Assembly: GCA_035651755.1 (NCBI GenBank)
Contig: DASRFA010000056.1
Span: 434,001-498,000, forward strand
Direction of reading: 5' to 3'
Length of the DNA: 64,000 nucleotides
Origin: DASRFA01 sp035651755
Lineage (GTDB): Bacteria > Desulfobacterota > Binatia > UBA12015
In this document: one piece after another, positions 25,596-34,770 of the stretch
Position numbering within the stretch: position 1 is the first letter of the stretch
Layout: each line of letters opens with the position of its first letter
Position numbers and translations under genes: made by a program
Notes under the pieces: model-generated
What the model saw: the letters and a program-made list of their open reading frames with translations, nothing else
Database searches by the model: none
Told to the model about the DNA's origin: nothing

Positions 25596-26630
25596 ATGCC
25601 GAAGAACATGCGCGCGGCGTTCGCACGGGAGCCGGGACGGGTCGTCGTGGAAGAGATCGCGGTGCCGGAGCCGGCACCGGACGAGGTCCTGCTGCAGATC
25701 CGGCGCTGCGGCATCTGCGGCTCCGATCTGCACTGGTACCACGGCGGCATTCCGCTGCCGCACGTGTGCCCCGGACACGAGATCAGCGCGGTCGTGGCCG
25801 ACGTCGGGAGCGCCGTCCGCCGCGTCAAGCCGGGAGATCGCGTCGCCGTGGAGGGCATCCGGACCTGCGGCAGGTGCGCGTACTGCGAGACCAGCGACTA
25901 CGAGCTCTGCCGCAACGTCGGCATGATCGGCATGACGGTGCCCGGCGGGTTCGCGGAATACCTCGCCACGACGGAGCGCCACCTCTTCGCGATCCCGGGG
26001 TCGGTCGACGACGAGGTCGCGCAGCTCACCGAGCCGCTCGCCGTCTCCGTCCACGCGCTCCGTCTCGCCGGCCTCGAGATGGGGCAGCGCGTCCTCGTGC
26101 TCGGGGCCGGGACGATCGGCTTGACGGCGGTCGCAGCCGCGCGCGCCGGCGGCGCCGGCGAGATCCTGGTGACGGCGCGCCGGCCGCAGCAGAAGGCGGC
26201 CGCCCTCGCGCTCGGAGCCGCGCGCGTCTTCGACCCGAACGACGGCGAGCTCGTGTCCACCTGCTTCGATCGCCCGGTCGACGTCGTCGTCGAGACCGTG
26301 GGCGACGCACAGCAGACGCTGGGCGATGCGGTGACCTGCGTCCGGCCCGGCGGGACGATCGCGATCCTGGGCGTCTTCATGCAGATGCCCCAGCTGAACG
26401 CCCTCTTCGTGATGATGAAGGAGGCCCGGATCGTCGGATCGCTCTGCTACGGCCGGCGCGGCGCCCGGGCCGATTTCGACGTCGCGCTCGACATCCTGGC
26501 TCGCGACGGCGAGGCCATGCGCCGCCAGATGATCACCCACCGCTTCGCGCTCGACGACATCGATGCGGCGTTCCGGGCCGCAAACGACAAGGCCAGCGGC
26601 TCGATCAAGGTGAGCATCGCGCCGGCGTGA
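25596..26630 (+). CDS. Zinc-dependent alcohol/polyol dehydrogenase (MDR family)
   Basis: 344 residues. The catalytic zinc ligands sit in RRCGICGSDLH and PGHE; the structural zinc lobe has four Cys (CGRCAYCETSDYELC). The Rossmann fold carries GAGTIG. This layout matches sorbitol/threonine/L-idonate dehydrogenase-type members that oxidise secondary alcohols with NAD(P). The exact substrate is not predictable. It lies between the H1-like gene's terminator and the sigma factor gene, 163 bp upstream of the latter, and is probably expressed alone. ATG at 25596 gives the standard N-terminus; a second ATG four codons later is possible. Confidence 0.93.
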   Translation: MPKNMRAAFAREPGRVVVEEIAVPEPAPDEVLLQIRRCGICGSDLHWYHGGIPLPHVCPGHEISAVVADVGSAVRRVKPGDRVAVEGIRTCGRCAYCETSDYELCRNVGMIGMTVPGGFAEYLATTERHLFAIPGSVDDEVAQLTEPLAVSVHALRLAGLEMGQRVLVLGAGTIGLTAVAAARAGGAGEILVTARRPQQKAAALALGAARVFDPNDGELVSTCFDRPVDVVVETVGDAQQTLGDAVTCVRPGGTIAILGVFMQMPQLNALFVMMKEARIVGSLCYGRRGARADFDVALDILARDGEAMRRQMITHRFALDDIDAAFRAANDKASGSIKVSIAPA

Positions 26631-26793
26631 CTCGCCTGCCCGCCTCGCCCGTCGCCGGCCGACCCGGTAAGAAATGCCGCACGGCGGCGTCGGTTGTGGA
26701 GCGATGGGGCTTTCGCTCGCGACCGCGAATCCCGGCGGCCTCCCCGCGATCGCCCTCTCCGGCGCCGGGACGGCGCGCCCGTGGAGAACCCGC

Positions 26794-27498
26794 GTGACGC
26801 GTGCGCGCGCCGATGCGGTCGGCGAAGCGGGCCGCGAGGCTCCGGCGTCCGCCGGCAGCGGCGCGGACCCCGCCGCACCGACCGAAGCGTTCGTCCGCGG
26901 CCAGGACTTCATCCGCCGCTGCATCGCCGGCGACCCCGCGACCCGCGACGAGTTCGTCGCGCAGTACGGCGCGCTCGTCCGCTATGCGGTCGCGGCGGTG
27001 CTCCGCGCGCGCGACGCCGCCCTTCTCGCCGAGGAGCTCGAGGACCTCACGCAGAGCGTGCTGCTCTCCTTCTTCGATCGCGACTGCCGGCGCCTCAAGA
27101 TGTACGAGGGCAGGAACCAGGCCTCGTTCGCGACCTTCGTCCGCGTCTGCGCGACGCGCCAGACGCTCGACCACCTGCGGAGCCTCCGCCGGAAGCCGCC
27201 GATCGCCGCGGATTCCGACGCCGACGACGAGAGCCGCGGCCTGGCGGGCGCGATCGACCCGGCCGCCGGACCCGAGGAGCGAGCCGCGACGGCGCGCGCG
27301 CTCGAGCGCCTGCGCGACGCGGTCGCCCGGCTGCCCGCGCGCGAGCAACTCCTCGTCCGCCTGCACTTCGTCCTCGGGTGCGACGCGTCCGAGGTTGCCT
27401 CGGCGATGGGCGTCAGCGAGAACGCCGTGCACGTGCTCAAGTCGCGCGTCAAAGCCAAGCTCCGGACGCTCGTCGACCTGGAGGACGACCGTGGCTGA
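26794..27498 (+). CDS. ECF-type RNA polymerase sigma factor
   Basis: About 234 residues from a GTG with GGAG at 7 bp; ATGs at 26674 and 26704 would add up to 40 residues of low-complexity sequence. Region 2 is at about 20-110 (DEFVAQYGALVRYAV, LEDLTQSVLLSFFDR, FATFVRVCATRQTLDHLR) and region 4 at about 165-220 (LPAREQLLVRLHFVLG, EVASAMGVSENAVHVLKSRVKAKL). The last 8 bp overlap the start of the anti-sigma gene, the standard sign of a sigma/anti-sigma pair. The target regulon is unknown. Confidence 0.9.
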   Translation: MTRARADAVGEAGREAPASAGSGADPAAPTEAFVRGQDFIRRCIAGDPATRDEFVAQYGALVRYAVAAVLRARDAALLAEELEDLTQSVLLSFFDRDCRRLKMYEGRNQASFATFVRVCATRQTLDHLRSLRRKPPIAADSDADDESRGLAGAIDPAAGPEERAATARALERLRDAVARLPAREQLLVRLHFVLGCDASEVASAMGVSENAVHVLKSRVKAKLRTLVDLEDDRG

Positions 27499-29335
27499 GG
27501 CCGAACGCACGCGCGCTCGGCTTGCCGACGCTCTCGACGCCCTCGCGCGGGAAACGCCCGCGGACGAGGCGTCGCGCGATCGGCTCGCGCACCCCGACGA
27601 CGTCGCAATGGCCCTCTACGCCGCCGGCGAGCTCGACGGCGAAGCGCGCGACCGCTTCGAGAGCCACGTCGCCGCGTGCGCGCGCTGTGCCGGCGACCTC
27701 GCGCTCGCGATCCGGATCGATCGCGGCTCGCGGGCGGTGCCCCCGAGCGCGACGGGCGCGGTCGCGTCCGCGTCCGGAGCGGATCGCGCGGCCGGCGTCC
27801 GCCACGACCTCGCCGCCGCGAGCGCGGAGCTGGATCACGCGTCGGAGCCGGAGCGCGAGACACGCGCTGCGCGCGCCGCGCGACGTCCCGCGCGCACGGA
27901 GCGACGCGCCGGCCGCTCGCGCCTCCGCCGCTTCGCGATCGCAGCCGGCGCGGTGCTGGTGGTCACGGCCGGGGTTCTCGCGATCGGAGCTCGCATGGCG
28001 CTCGACCGCCTCGAGCCGATCCTGGTCGCGGAGCTCGGAAGCGCGCTCCACCGCACGGTGAGCGTGGACGACCTCGGCGTGGCGGTCGCCGGCGGACCGG
28101 GCGTGCGGATCGACGGGCTTCGCGTGTCGGACGACCCGCGCTTCGCCGACGCGAGCTTCGCCGAGGTCGGACGCGCCCGCCTGCGCGTCGATCCTGCGGC
28201 GCTCCTCCGCGGAACGCTCGACGGCGCAATCGACGTGGACGACGCGCTCGTCCGCCTGGTCCGCGGCCGCGACGGAACCTGGAACGTCGAGACGCTCGGC
28301 GGCGAGCGCGCGACCGCCGGCCCCGGAGCCGCCGACGCGGTCCGCGCGCCGCGCGACCGCGCGCGCACCGAGCGCGGCGGCGACGGCAGCGAGCGCCGTG
28401 TCCGCATCACGTCGGCGAAGGTCCGGGAGGGCACGCTCGAGATCGCGGATCGCAGCAGCCCCGGCCGCGACGTCGTCCTCCGCGACGTCGACCTCGACGT
28501 GCGAAGCGCGGACCCCGAGCGCGCCGCGGTGATCGCGCTCGGCGGCCGGCTCGGAGCCGCGAGCGGCGATCGACCCGACGGCGGCAAGGTCGCGATCGCG
28601 GGCGAGGTCGGCCCGTTCGTGAGCGGGGAGACCGCGCGCTGGCACCTGACCTCCGTCCGCCTCGACCGGGTGCCGGTGACCGACATGCCCGGCGCGCCGG
28701 CCTCCGTGCGCGGAGAGCTGAGCTTCGACGGCGCGCTCGACAGCGCGGGCGACGGGCTCGCGGCCGTCGTCGCGAATGCCGCCGGCGGCGGGCAGCTCGG
28801 GCTCTGCTGCGGCGCCCTGGGGGACGGCAACCTGGCGCGCGACCTCGTCGGCGCGTTGAGCGCGGACGTCGCGACCGGCGGCGGGAGCTCGTTCGGACAG
28901 GCGCTGATGGCGGCCGCAAACCGGGAGCCGGCGGTCGCGAGCGCGCTCGCCGCTCCCGACACCGCATTCGAGAACATCGCGGGCGGAGTGCGCGTCGCTT
29001 CGGGAGACCTGTCGTTCCAGGACCTGGCACTCGCGACGAGCCTCTTCTCGGCGCGCGCGAGCGGCACGCTGTCGCGGGCGGGCGCGGTCGCCGTCGCGGG
29101 AACCGCGGACCTCGACCCGCGCTTCGCCGCGCTCGTGGCGGATGCCGCCCCCGTCCTCCGGCCGCTCGTCGGCCGCGACGGGCGCCTGGCGGTCCCTTTC
29201 CGGGCGAGCGGCACGTGGCCGAAGCTGCGGGTGGACGTCGACATGGCGCGCGCAGTGGCGTCGGCGGTGGGCCTGGACCCGCGAGCGCTCGCGATCGCGT
29301 TCGCGCTGCCCCGCTCGGTGCGCTCGGGGGCGTGA
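27491..29335 (+). CDS. Anti-sigma zinc-finger domain fused to a membrane segment and AsmA-like domain
   Basis: 614 residues from a GTG overlapping the sigma gene. Residues 33-75 contain the zinc anti-sigma signature His59-x3-Cys63-x2-Cys66 (SHVAACARCAGDL). A basic linker precedes one membrane helix (about 149-168, FAIAAGAVLVVTAGVLAIGA). The remaining 440 residues, outside the cytoplasm, look like an AsmA/DUF748-type beta domain: LDRLEPILVAELGSALHRTVSVDDLGV, repeated strand pairs and a C-terminal ADLDPRFAALVAD segment. AsmA proteins act in outer-membrane lipid transport and assembly. The fusion suggests that the envelope-located domain senses or bridges the envelope and controls sigma release; that is inference. 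Confidence 0.82.
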   Translation: MAEAERTRARLADALDALARETPADEASRDRLAHPDDVAMALYAAGELDGEARDRFESHVAACARCAGDLALAIRIDRGSRAVPPSATGAVASASGADRAAGVRHDLAAASAELDHASEPERETRAARAARRPARTERRAGRSRLRRFAIAAGAVLVVTAGVLAIGARMALDRLEPILVAELGSALHRTVSVDDLGVAVAGGPGVRIDGLRVSDDPRFADASFAEVGRARLRVDPAALLRGTLDGAIDVDDALVRLVRGRDGTWNVETLGGERATAGPGAADAVRAPRDRARTERGGDGSERRVRITSAKVREGTLEIADRSSPGRDVVLRDVDLDVRSADPERAAVIALGGRLGAASGDRPDGGKVAIAGEVGPFVSGETARWHLTSVRLDRVPVTDMPGAPASVRGELSFDGALDSAGDGLAAVVANAAGGGQLGLCCGALGDGNLARDLVGALSADVATGGGSSFGQALMAAANREPAVASALAAPDTAFENIAGGVRVASGDLSFQDLALATSLFSARASGTLSRAGAVAVAGTADLDPRFAALVADAAPVLRPLVGRDGRLAVPFRASGTWPKLRVDVDMARAVASAVGLDPRALAIAFALPRSVRSGA

Positions 29336-29417
29336 TCGCGCCGCTCGCGCCCTCGACCGCGCGGCGATCGCGGCGAGGCCTTCGTGCGAGCGCCGGGGGC
29401 TGCTAAGGGTGCGAGCG

Positions 29418-30650
29418 ATGGCGCGATGCCTCGACGGACATCGCATCCTGGACCTCACCGACGAGCGCGGGTTCCTCTGCGGTCGCATGCTCGCCGACCT
29501 CGGCGCGGACGTCGTCAAGGTGGAGCCGCCGGGCGGGGATGCCGTGCGAGGACGGGGCCCGTTCGCGGGTCGCACGCCGGACCCCGAGCGCAGCATCCCG
29601 TGGCTCGCGTACAACGCCGGGAAGCGCGGCATCACGCTCGACGTCACGCGACCGCGCGGCCGGGAGATCCTCGATCGCCTCTGCGCAAGCGCGGACGCGC
29701 TCGTCGAGTCGTACGATCCGGACGCCCTGCGCGACGCTCGCCTCGACTACGCGTCGGTCGCCGCCCGGCACCCGCACCTCGTCCTGTGCTCGATCTCGCC
29801 TTTCGGGCGGAGCGGCCCGCACGCGGGCTACCGCGGGAGCGACCTCACCGTAACGGCGATGGGCGGCAACATGGCGCTCACCGGCGACCCCGACCGCGCG
29901 CCCCTCCGCTGCACGATGCCGAGCTCGTACTTTCACGGCGGCGCGGAGGCGGCGACCGGCCTCCTGATCGCGCTCTACGCGCGCGACGCCGTCGGCCGTG
30001 GCCAGCACGTCGACGTGTCGCTGCAGGCCGCGATGGTCTCGACCATCATGACCGGCGCGAGCCAGTGGTGGCAGCACCGCCGCGACCGCGGGCGGAGTGG
30101 CGCCCTCTACGTCGTCGGCAACACGCTCCAGCGCGAGGTCTGGCGCTGCCGCGACGGCTTCGTGTCGTACGCGCTGCGCGGCGGCCCCGCGCGCATCCCT
30201 GGCCTGGTCGCGACCGCGAAGTGGATGGCCGAGGAGGGCATCGACGCGCCCGCCTGGAATCGCGACTGGTCGGCCTACAACCACAACAACCTGACGCAGG
30301 CCGAGGTGGACGAGCTGTCGCGCCCGCTCCAGGTGCTCTTCGACCGGAAGACGATGCGCGAGCTCTTCGCGGGTGCGATCGAGCGCGGGCTCATGCTCGC
30401 GCCCGTGAACGACGCGCGCGAGATCGCCGCCAGCGAGCAGCTCGCGGCGCGGAGCTTCTTCGCCGAGATCCGCGACGAGGGCCGCGGCCTTTCGTATTCA
30501 CTGCCCGCGCGCTTCGCCCGGGCGAGCGACGTCGAGATGGACGTGCGCGGGCCCGCGCCGCGGCTCGGCGAGCACAACGCCGCCGTCTACGGCGAGATCG
30601 GGATCCGCGACGCCGAGCTCGCCGATCTCCGGCGCGAGGGCGTCGTATGA
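29418..30650 (+). CDS. Family III CoA-transferase (CaiB/BaiF), subunit without catalytic Asp
   Basis: 410 residues with the family opening (ILDLTDERGFLCGRMLADLGADVVKVEPPGGD) and the large/small domain layout. At the place of the nucleophilic Asp (formyl-CoA transferase Asp169) the aligned segment reads PSSYFHGGAEAATG, with Tyr instead of Asp, so this chain is probably not catalytic alone. The stop overlaps the ATG of the next CoA-transferase by 4 bp. The pair resembles heteromeric enzymes such as BbsEF, in which only one subunit keeps the Asp. AAGGG lies 8 bp before the start. Confidence 0.88.
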   Translation: MARCLDGHRILDLTDERGFLCGRMLADLGADVVKVEPPGGDAVRGRGPFAGRTPDPERSIPWLAYNAGKRGITLDVTRPRGREILDRLCASADALVESYDPDALRDARLDYASVAARHPHLVLCSISPFGRSGPHAGYRGSDLTVTAMGGNMALTGDPDRAPLRCTMPSSYFHGGAEAATGLLIALYARDAVGRGQHVDVSLQAAMVSTIMTGASQWWQHRRDRGRSGALYVVGNTLQREVWRCRDGFVSYALRGGPARIPGLVATAKWMAEEGIDAPAWNRDWSAYNHNNLTQAEVDELSRPLQVLFDRKTMRELFAGAIERGLMLAPVNDAREIAASEQLAARSFFAEIRDEGRGLSYSLPARFARASDVEMDVRGPAPRLGEHNAAVYGEIGIRDAELADLRREGVV

Positions 30651-31858
30651 GCGTCCGGGCGTTCGAAGGGCTCAAGGTTCTCGAGTTCGGCGGCGGCGCG
30701 GCCGGCCCGATCGCGATCCGCCACCTCGCCGATCACGGCGCGACCGTGATCCGCGTCGAGTCGCGGCAGCGCCCCGACTTCCTGCGACTGCTCGCGCAGT
30801 CGGCGCGGAACCGCGACCTCGACAACGCGCCCTTCTTCACGATGCTCAACTGCAACAAGCTCTCGGTCGCGCTCAACCTGAACGACCCGCGGGGCGTCGC
30901 GCTCGCGAAGAAGCTCGTCCGCTGGGCGGACGTCGTCGCGGAGAACTTCGCCCCGAAGGCGATGCGGAAGTGGGGCCTCGACTACGAGAGCCTGGTCGCG
31001 CTCCGGCCGGACCTCGTCATGGTGAGCACCTGCCTCATGGGGCAGACGGGACCGCGCAAGGACTACCCCGGCTTCGGCGGGCAGGGTTCGGCGATCTCGG
31101 GCTTCAACTTCCTGACCGGCTGGCCGGATCGCGAGGCGACCGGCCAGCACGGCACGATCACGGACTCGCTCGCGCCGCGCTTCGTTGCTGCCGCCCTCGT
31201 CGCGGCCCTCATCCGCCGCCGGAAGACCGGGCGCGGCCTCTACATCGACGTCGCCCAGACGGAGACCGCCGCCTACTCGCTCTCCGGCTGGCTCCTCGAG
31301 CACCTCGCCAACGGCGACGTCGTCGGCCGCGACGGCAACCGCTCGCGCTTCGCCGCGCCGCACGGCGCGTTCCCGTGCAAGGGAACCGACCGCTGGTGCA
31401 CGATCGCCTGCCACTCCGACGACGACTGGCGGCGCCTCGTCGCGGCGATCGGGCGGCCCGCATGGGCGGCCGAGCGCCGCTTCACGACGCTCGCGGGCCG
31501 GAAGGCGAACGAGGCGGACCTGGAGCTCCGCCTCGCCGAGTGGACGCGCGAGCGGGAGCCGTGGGACGTCGTCCACGCGCTCCAGGAGGCCGGCATCGAC
31601 GCCGGCGTCGTCGAGACCGACCGCGACCTGCACGAGGACCCGCAGCTCGCGCACCGCGGGCACTTCCGCCTGATGCGCCACGCGGTCATCGGCGAGCACC
31701 CGGTCGAGGCGCTCGGATACCGGCTGTCCGAGACCCCCGGCGAGATCACGCGTCCGGGACCGCGCCTCGGCGAGCACGCCGACCTCGTCTACCGCGAAAT
31801 CCTCGGCCTCTCCGACGCCGAGATCGCGCACCTCGAGCGCGAGGGCGTCCTGCAGTAG
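30647..31858 (+). CDS. Family III CoA-transferase, subunit with catalytic Asp
   Basis: 403 residues starting at the ATG inside the ATGA overlap. The family start is clear (LKVLEFGGGAAGPIAIRHLADHGATVIRVES), and the catalytic Asp is kept in HGTITDSLAPRFVAAALVAAL. Together with the preceding subunit it likely moves CoA between a dicarboxylic or acyl-CoA donor and an organic acid acceptor. Acceptor identity is unknown; context offers no specific catabolic gene. It is convergent with the following lipoprotein gene, 25 bp apart. Confidence 0.9.
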   Translation: MSVRAFEGLKVLEFGGGAAGPIAIRHLADHGATVIRVESRQRPDFLRLLAQSARNRDLDNAPFFTMLNCNKLSVALNLNDPRGVALAKKLVRWADVVAENFAPKAMRKWGLDYESLVALRPDLVMVSTCLMGQTGPRKDYPGFGGQGSAISGFNFLTGWPDREATGQHGTITDSLAPRFVAAALVAALIRRRKTGRGLYIDVAQTETAAYSLSGWLLEHLANGDVVGRDGNRSRFAAPHGAFPCKGTDRWCTIACHSDDDWRRLVAAIGRPAWAAERRFTTLAGRKANEADLELRLAEWTREREPWDVVHALQEAGIDAGVVETDRDLHEDPQLAHRGHFRLMRHAVIGEHPVEALGYRLSETPGEITRPGPRLGEHADLVYREILGLSDAEIAHLEREGVLQ

Positions 31859-31883
31859 CGGGTCGACTGCGCCCGGCTTCCGA

Positions 31884-33335
31884 CTACAGCCGCGGCAGGA
31901 GCAGCAGGCCGCGATCGGCGCGCCGGTTCACCCCGGCGATGACCAGGACGTCGCCGTTGTCGTTCACGTCGGCGATGTTGATCTCGACGATCGTGCCGGT
32001 CGAGACCTTGGTGCCGGTGGTGAGCAGCGTCGAGCCGACGTCGTCGGTCTGGCGGAAGATCCGGCTCTCGGTCACGTGACGCGTGTTGTCCTCGAGGAAG
32101 CCGATCGTGCCGCGGAAGATCACGTCACCGTTGCCGGCGATGCGCACCTGCTCGACGTCGAGGATCTTGGTGTCGTTGCCCTGGTCGTCCTGGCCGAACG
32201 GCTGGCCCTCGAAGGCGATCTCGCGGGTCGTCCCCGCATCCCAGAGGCGGAGGCTCTGCGAGCCGGTGGTCTCGCCGGGGTCACCGAACGTGGCCGTCAG
32301 GAGGACGCGGCCGCGGTCGTCGATGCCGTTGCCGCGGACCGTGAGGATGACCTTCGTGCCGGCCGGCACCCCGGTCTCCGCGACGGACGTGACCCCGCCG
32401 TTCGCGAGCAGCAGCACGTGCGTCTTGTCGACCTGTCCGTCGCCATCCGTGTCGAGGCGCGCGTCCACGACCAGCGCGCCCGACGCGTTGATCGCGCGCG
32501 GCGTCGCCGAAAGGACGGTCCCGAGGCCCGGCAGCACCTGACGCCGGCTCAGCACGCTCTGGTATTGACCGTTCACGACGGTGCCGACGAGCGACCCGCT
32601 GCCGCTCGCGGGAAGGCCGAGCACGAGCTGCCCGTTGTCGTGCATGATGACGGTGACGGCGCTCGTGGTCTCGCTCGCGAGGTCGTTCGGTACGGAGATC
32701 TCCTGGATCGAGTCGGCGGTCCCGCCGACGACGCGCAGCGCGCAGGTGATCCGCTCGTCGCCGCCCGACGTGTCGACGTTGCACGGGCTCACGCCGTACG
32801 AGAACGCGACTTGGCCGCCGTTCGCGATGCGGCGCTCGCCGACGACGCGGAAGCCGGGCGGCGTGGAGCCGGGCTCCGTGCGCGCGACGAGGTGCAGCTG
32901 GCCACCCGAGTAGAGAAACAGCGCGTCATCGTCGAGCTGGCTCCCGATCTCGAAGGTCACGTCGCCGCTCTCCGAGATCGCCAGGTTCCGCATCGTCTCC
33001 AGCGAGAGTCCGGGAGGGATCGGCGAGCTCGGCGTCAGGATTCCGGTGATGTTGCCGCCGGGATCGCGCACGTAGGCGGCGTTCTCCGTCGGCGGGCCCG
33101 GACGGGACGCGATGAAGGCGACCGTCCGGTCGTTCGCGAGGTTCGCGGACTCGATCGTGTCGATCTTGAAGCCGTCGGCGAGGGTGTCGCCGTCGCTCAG
33201 GAGGACCTGCGTCGTGGAAGGGGCGCTGGGGGTATCGCTGCCCCCGCCGCAGGCCGCGATCGCGAGAACGCAGGCCGCGATGGCCAGACCCTTTGCCGTC
33301 CGAAGAATCGTGTGGTGCAGCACGGAACGAAGCAT
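31884..33335 (-). CDS. Lipoprotein with repeated beta-propeller-like segments, function unknown
   Basis: 483 residues. The start ATG at 33335 gives a signal peptide with a good lipobox (LAIAAC) followed by GGGSD. The body consists of repeating units around 'ISESGDVTFE', 'IANGGQVAFS', 'INASGALVVDA', 'IDDRGRVLLTA', 'IAGNGDVIFRG' and 'VNDNGDVLVIAG', i.e. six or more NxxGxVxF-type repeats spaced about 60-70 residues, which suggests a beta-propeller. One segment DTDGDGQVDKT looks like a Ca-binding dockerin-type loop. Related proteins are usually annotated as hypothetical. An outer-membrane or periplasmic location is inferred. Confidence 0.8.
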   Translation of the reverse strand: MLRSVLHHTILRTAKGLAIAACVLAIAACGGGSDTPSAPSTTQVLLSDGDTLADGFKIDTIESANLANDRTVAFIASRPGPPTENAAYVRDPGGNITGILTPSSPIPPGLSLETMRNLAISESGDVTFEIGSQLDDDALFLYSGGQLHLVARTEPGSTPPGFRVVGERRIANGGQVAFSYGVSPCNVDTSGGDERITCALRVVGGTADSIQEISVPNDLASETTSAVTVIMHDNGQLVLGLPASGSGSLVGTVVNGQYQSVLSRRQVLPGLGTVLSATPRAINASGALVVDARLDTDGDGQVDKTHVLLLANGGVTSVAETGVPAGTKVILTVRGNGIDDRGRVLLTATFGDPGETTGSQSLRLWDAGTTREIAFEGQPFGQDDQGNDTKILDVEQVRIAGNGDVIFRGTIGFLEDNTRHVTESRIFRQTDDVGSTLLTTGTKVSTGTIVEINIADVNDNGDVLVIAGVNRRADRGLLLLPRL

Positions 33336-33536
33336 AAGAGGAGGCCCGTCGAGTCGGCAACCGGAAAAGTACACGGCGCCAGACGCGGTGGAGAGCGCCG
33401 CAGCGACCGGCACAGCGAGCGCCGCTGCGGCGCCTCGCGCGCTCCCGCGGCCGCTCCGGGGCGAGCGTCCGCCGGCGATCCCGCGACCGTTCGACGCCGC
33501 CGGGCGGCGCGCCGCGGCTCCTTCGCGCCGGCACGG

Positions 33537-34748
33537 TCAGAACGTGTGGCCGAACGTCAAGTATACGAGCGGCTTGTTCTCCTCGCTGAACGCGACGTCG
33601 ATGCGTGCCACCTCGCCCGACGAGAACGCGATCCGGACGCCGCCGCCGTAGTCCCAGCGGTAGCTGTCGAGGAAGTTGTCCTCGAAGTCCTTGGCGTCGA
33701 GGAAGACCCGGCCGGCGTCGACGAACCCCACCCCGTCGATGAAGACGTGCCACACGTCCATGAACTCGAAGTCGACGAGCTTCAGCCGATACTCGGCGCT
33801 TCCGAGGACGCGGCCCTTGCCGAGGAAGCGCTGCGGAAAGTAGCCTCGCAGCGTGTCCTCGCCGCCGAGGTACGAGAGCTCGTAGAACGGAATGCGGTCG
33901 GACGGGCCGAGGAGCGCCTCGCCGCCGAGCCGGACGCCGAGGACCTGGCGACGCGTCAGGAGCGGGTAGAGGTAGCTCGCGTCGAAGAGGAGCCGCGTGT
34001 ACTCGAAGTCGCTCCCCAGGCTCGGGACGTAGGCGGTCTTGAAGAGGAGCACCCAGCCCTGCGTCGGACGCGCGACGCTCCGCCGCGTCGAGAACACCGC
34101 CGAGACCGCCATCTCGCTCGTCCAGCCGCCGCGGATGCCCGGCAGGTCGGGGAAGAGCGTCGTCGTGGAGGGGGTCTTGTGCGACTGGCCGCGGCCGACC
34201 TTCGTCCAGCGCGGCGTCAGCGAGCCGGTGATCGCGAGCTGGCCGTCGAGAAGATGCATGCCGAACGCCGCCGCCCCCGCGATGCGGCGGATGTTCTCGT
34301 TCGAGACCGGGTCGGGACCCACGTCGTTGTTGCCTAGCCCGAAGAACTCCTTCGAGTCGTCCATGTAGCCGCCGACGTTGACGTAGCTCAGGTACGGCGT
34401 GTCGCCGATGTGGGGATCGCCGAGCGTGATCGTCGCTTCCTGCCGGCGATTGATCGACAGGACGGTATTGACGTCGAAGAAGAAGCCGGTGTCGAAGAGG
34501 TCGGTCGTGCGGAACTTGACGCCGCCGTTCAGCTGCGACTCGGGGTCGTAGCCGATCTGCGGGAAGATCGTCCACGGCGTCTCGGCCTCGAGCCGGTGCT
34601 CCTCCTCGACGTCCTGCGCGAGGCCCTCGGCGATCGCGCGCTCGATGCGCGTGCTCTCGTCGGCCCGCGCCGGCGCGTTGGCGAAGAGCGCGATCGCGAG
34701 CGCTCCGGACGCGAGGCCGCGTAGCGCTCGGCCGGGATGGCCGGCCAT
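33537..34748 (-). CDS. Outer-membrane barrel protein of the Omp85/bacterial surface antigen type
   Basis: 403 residues. Signal peptide ends APARA-D; the start ATG at 34748 was chosen because it opens the signal. The C-terminal barrel has the Omp85 signature sequence FYELSYLGGEDTLRGYFPQRF (RGY motif) and ends in the aromatic HTF. There is no room for POTRA domains: only about 45 residues precede the first strands (WTIFPQIGYDPESQLNGG). It therefore belongs to the POTRA-less surface-antigen (D15-like) group and probably forms a translocation or adhesin-like barrel. The gene lies 22 bp downstream of the last gene of the nuo cluster, on the same strand. Confidence 0.88.
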   Translation of the reverse strand: MAGHPGRALRGLASGALAIALFANAPARADESTRIERAIAEGLAQDVEEEHRLEAETPWTIFPQIGYDPESQLNGGVKFRTTDLFDTGFFFDVNTVLSINRRQEATITLGDPHIGDTPYLSYVNVGGYMDDSKEFFGLGNNDVGPDPVSNENIRRIAGAAAFGMHLLDGQLAITGSLTPRWTKVGRGQSHKTPSTTTLFPDLPGIRGGWTSEMAVSAVFSTRRSVARPTQGWVLLFKTAYVPSLGSDFEYTRLLFDASYLYPLLTRRQVLGVRLGGEALLGPSDRIPFYELSYLGGEDTLRGYFPQRFLGKGRVLGSAEYRLKLVDFEFMDVWHVFIDGVGFVDAGRVFLDAKDFEDNFLDSYRWDYGGGVRIAFSSGEVARIDVAFSEENKPLVYLTFGHTF

Positions 34749-34770
34749 GCGCCCTATGGAGCGGCGGCGA

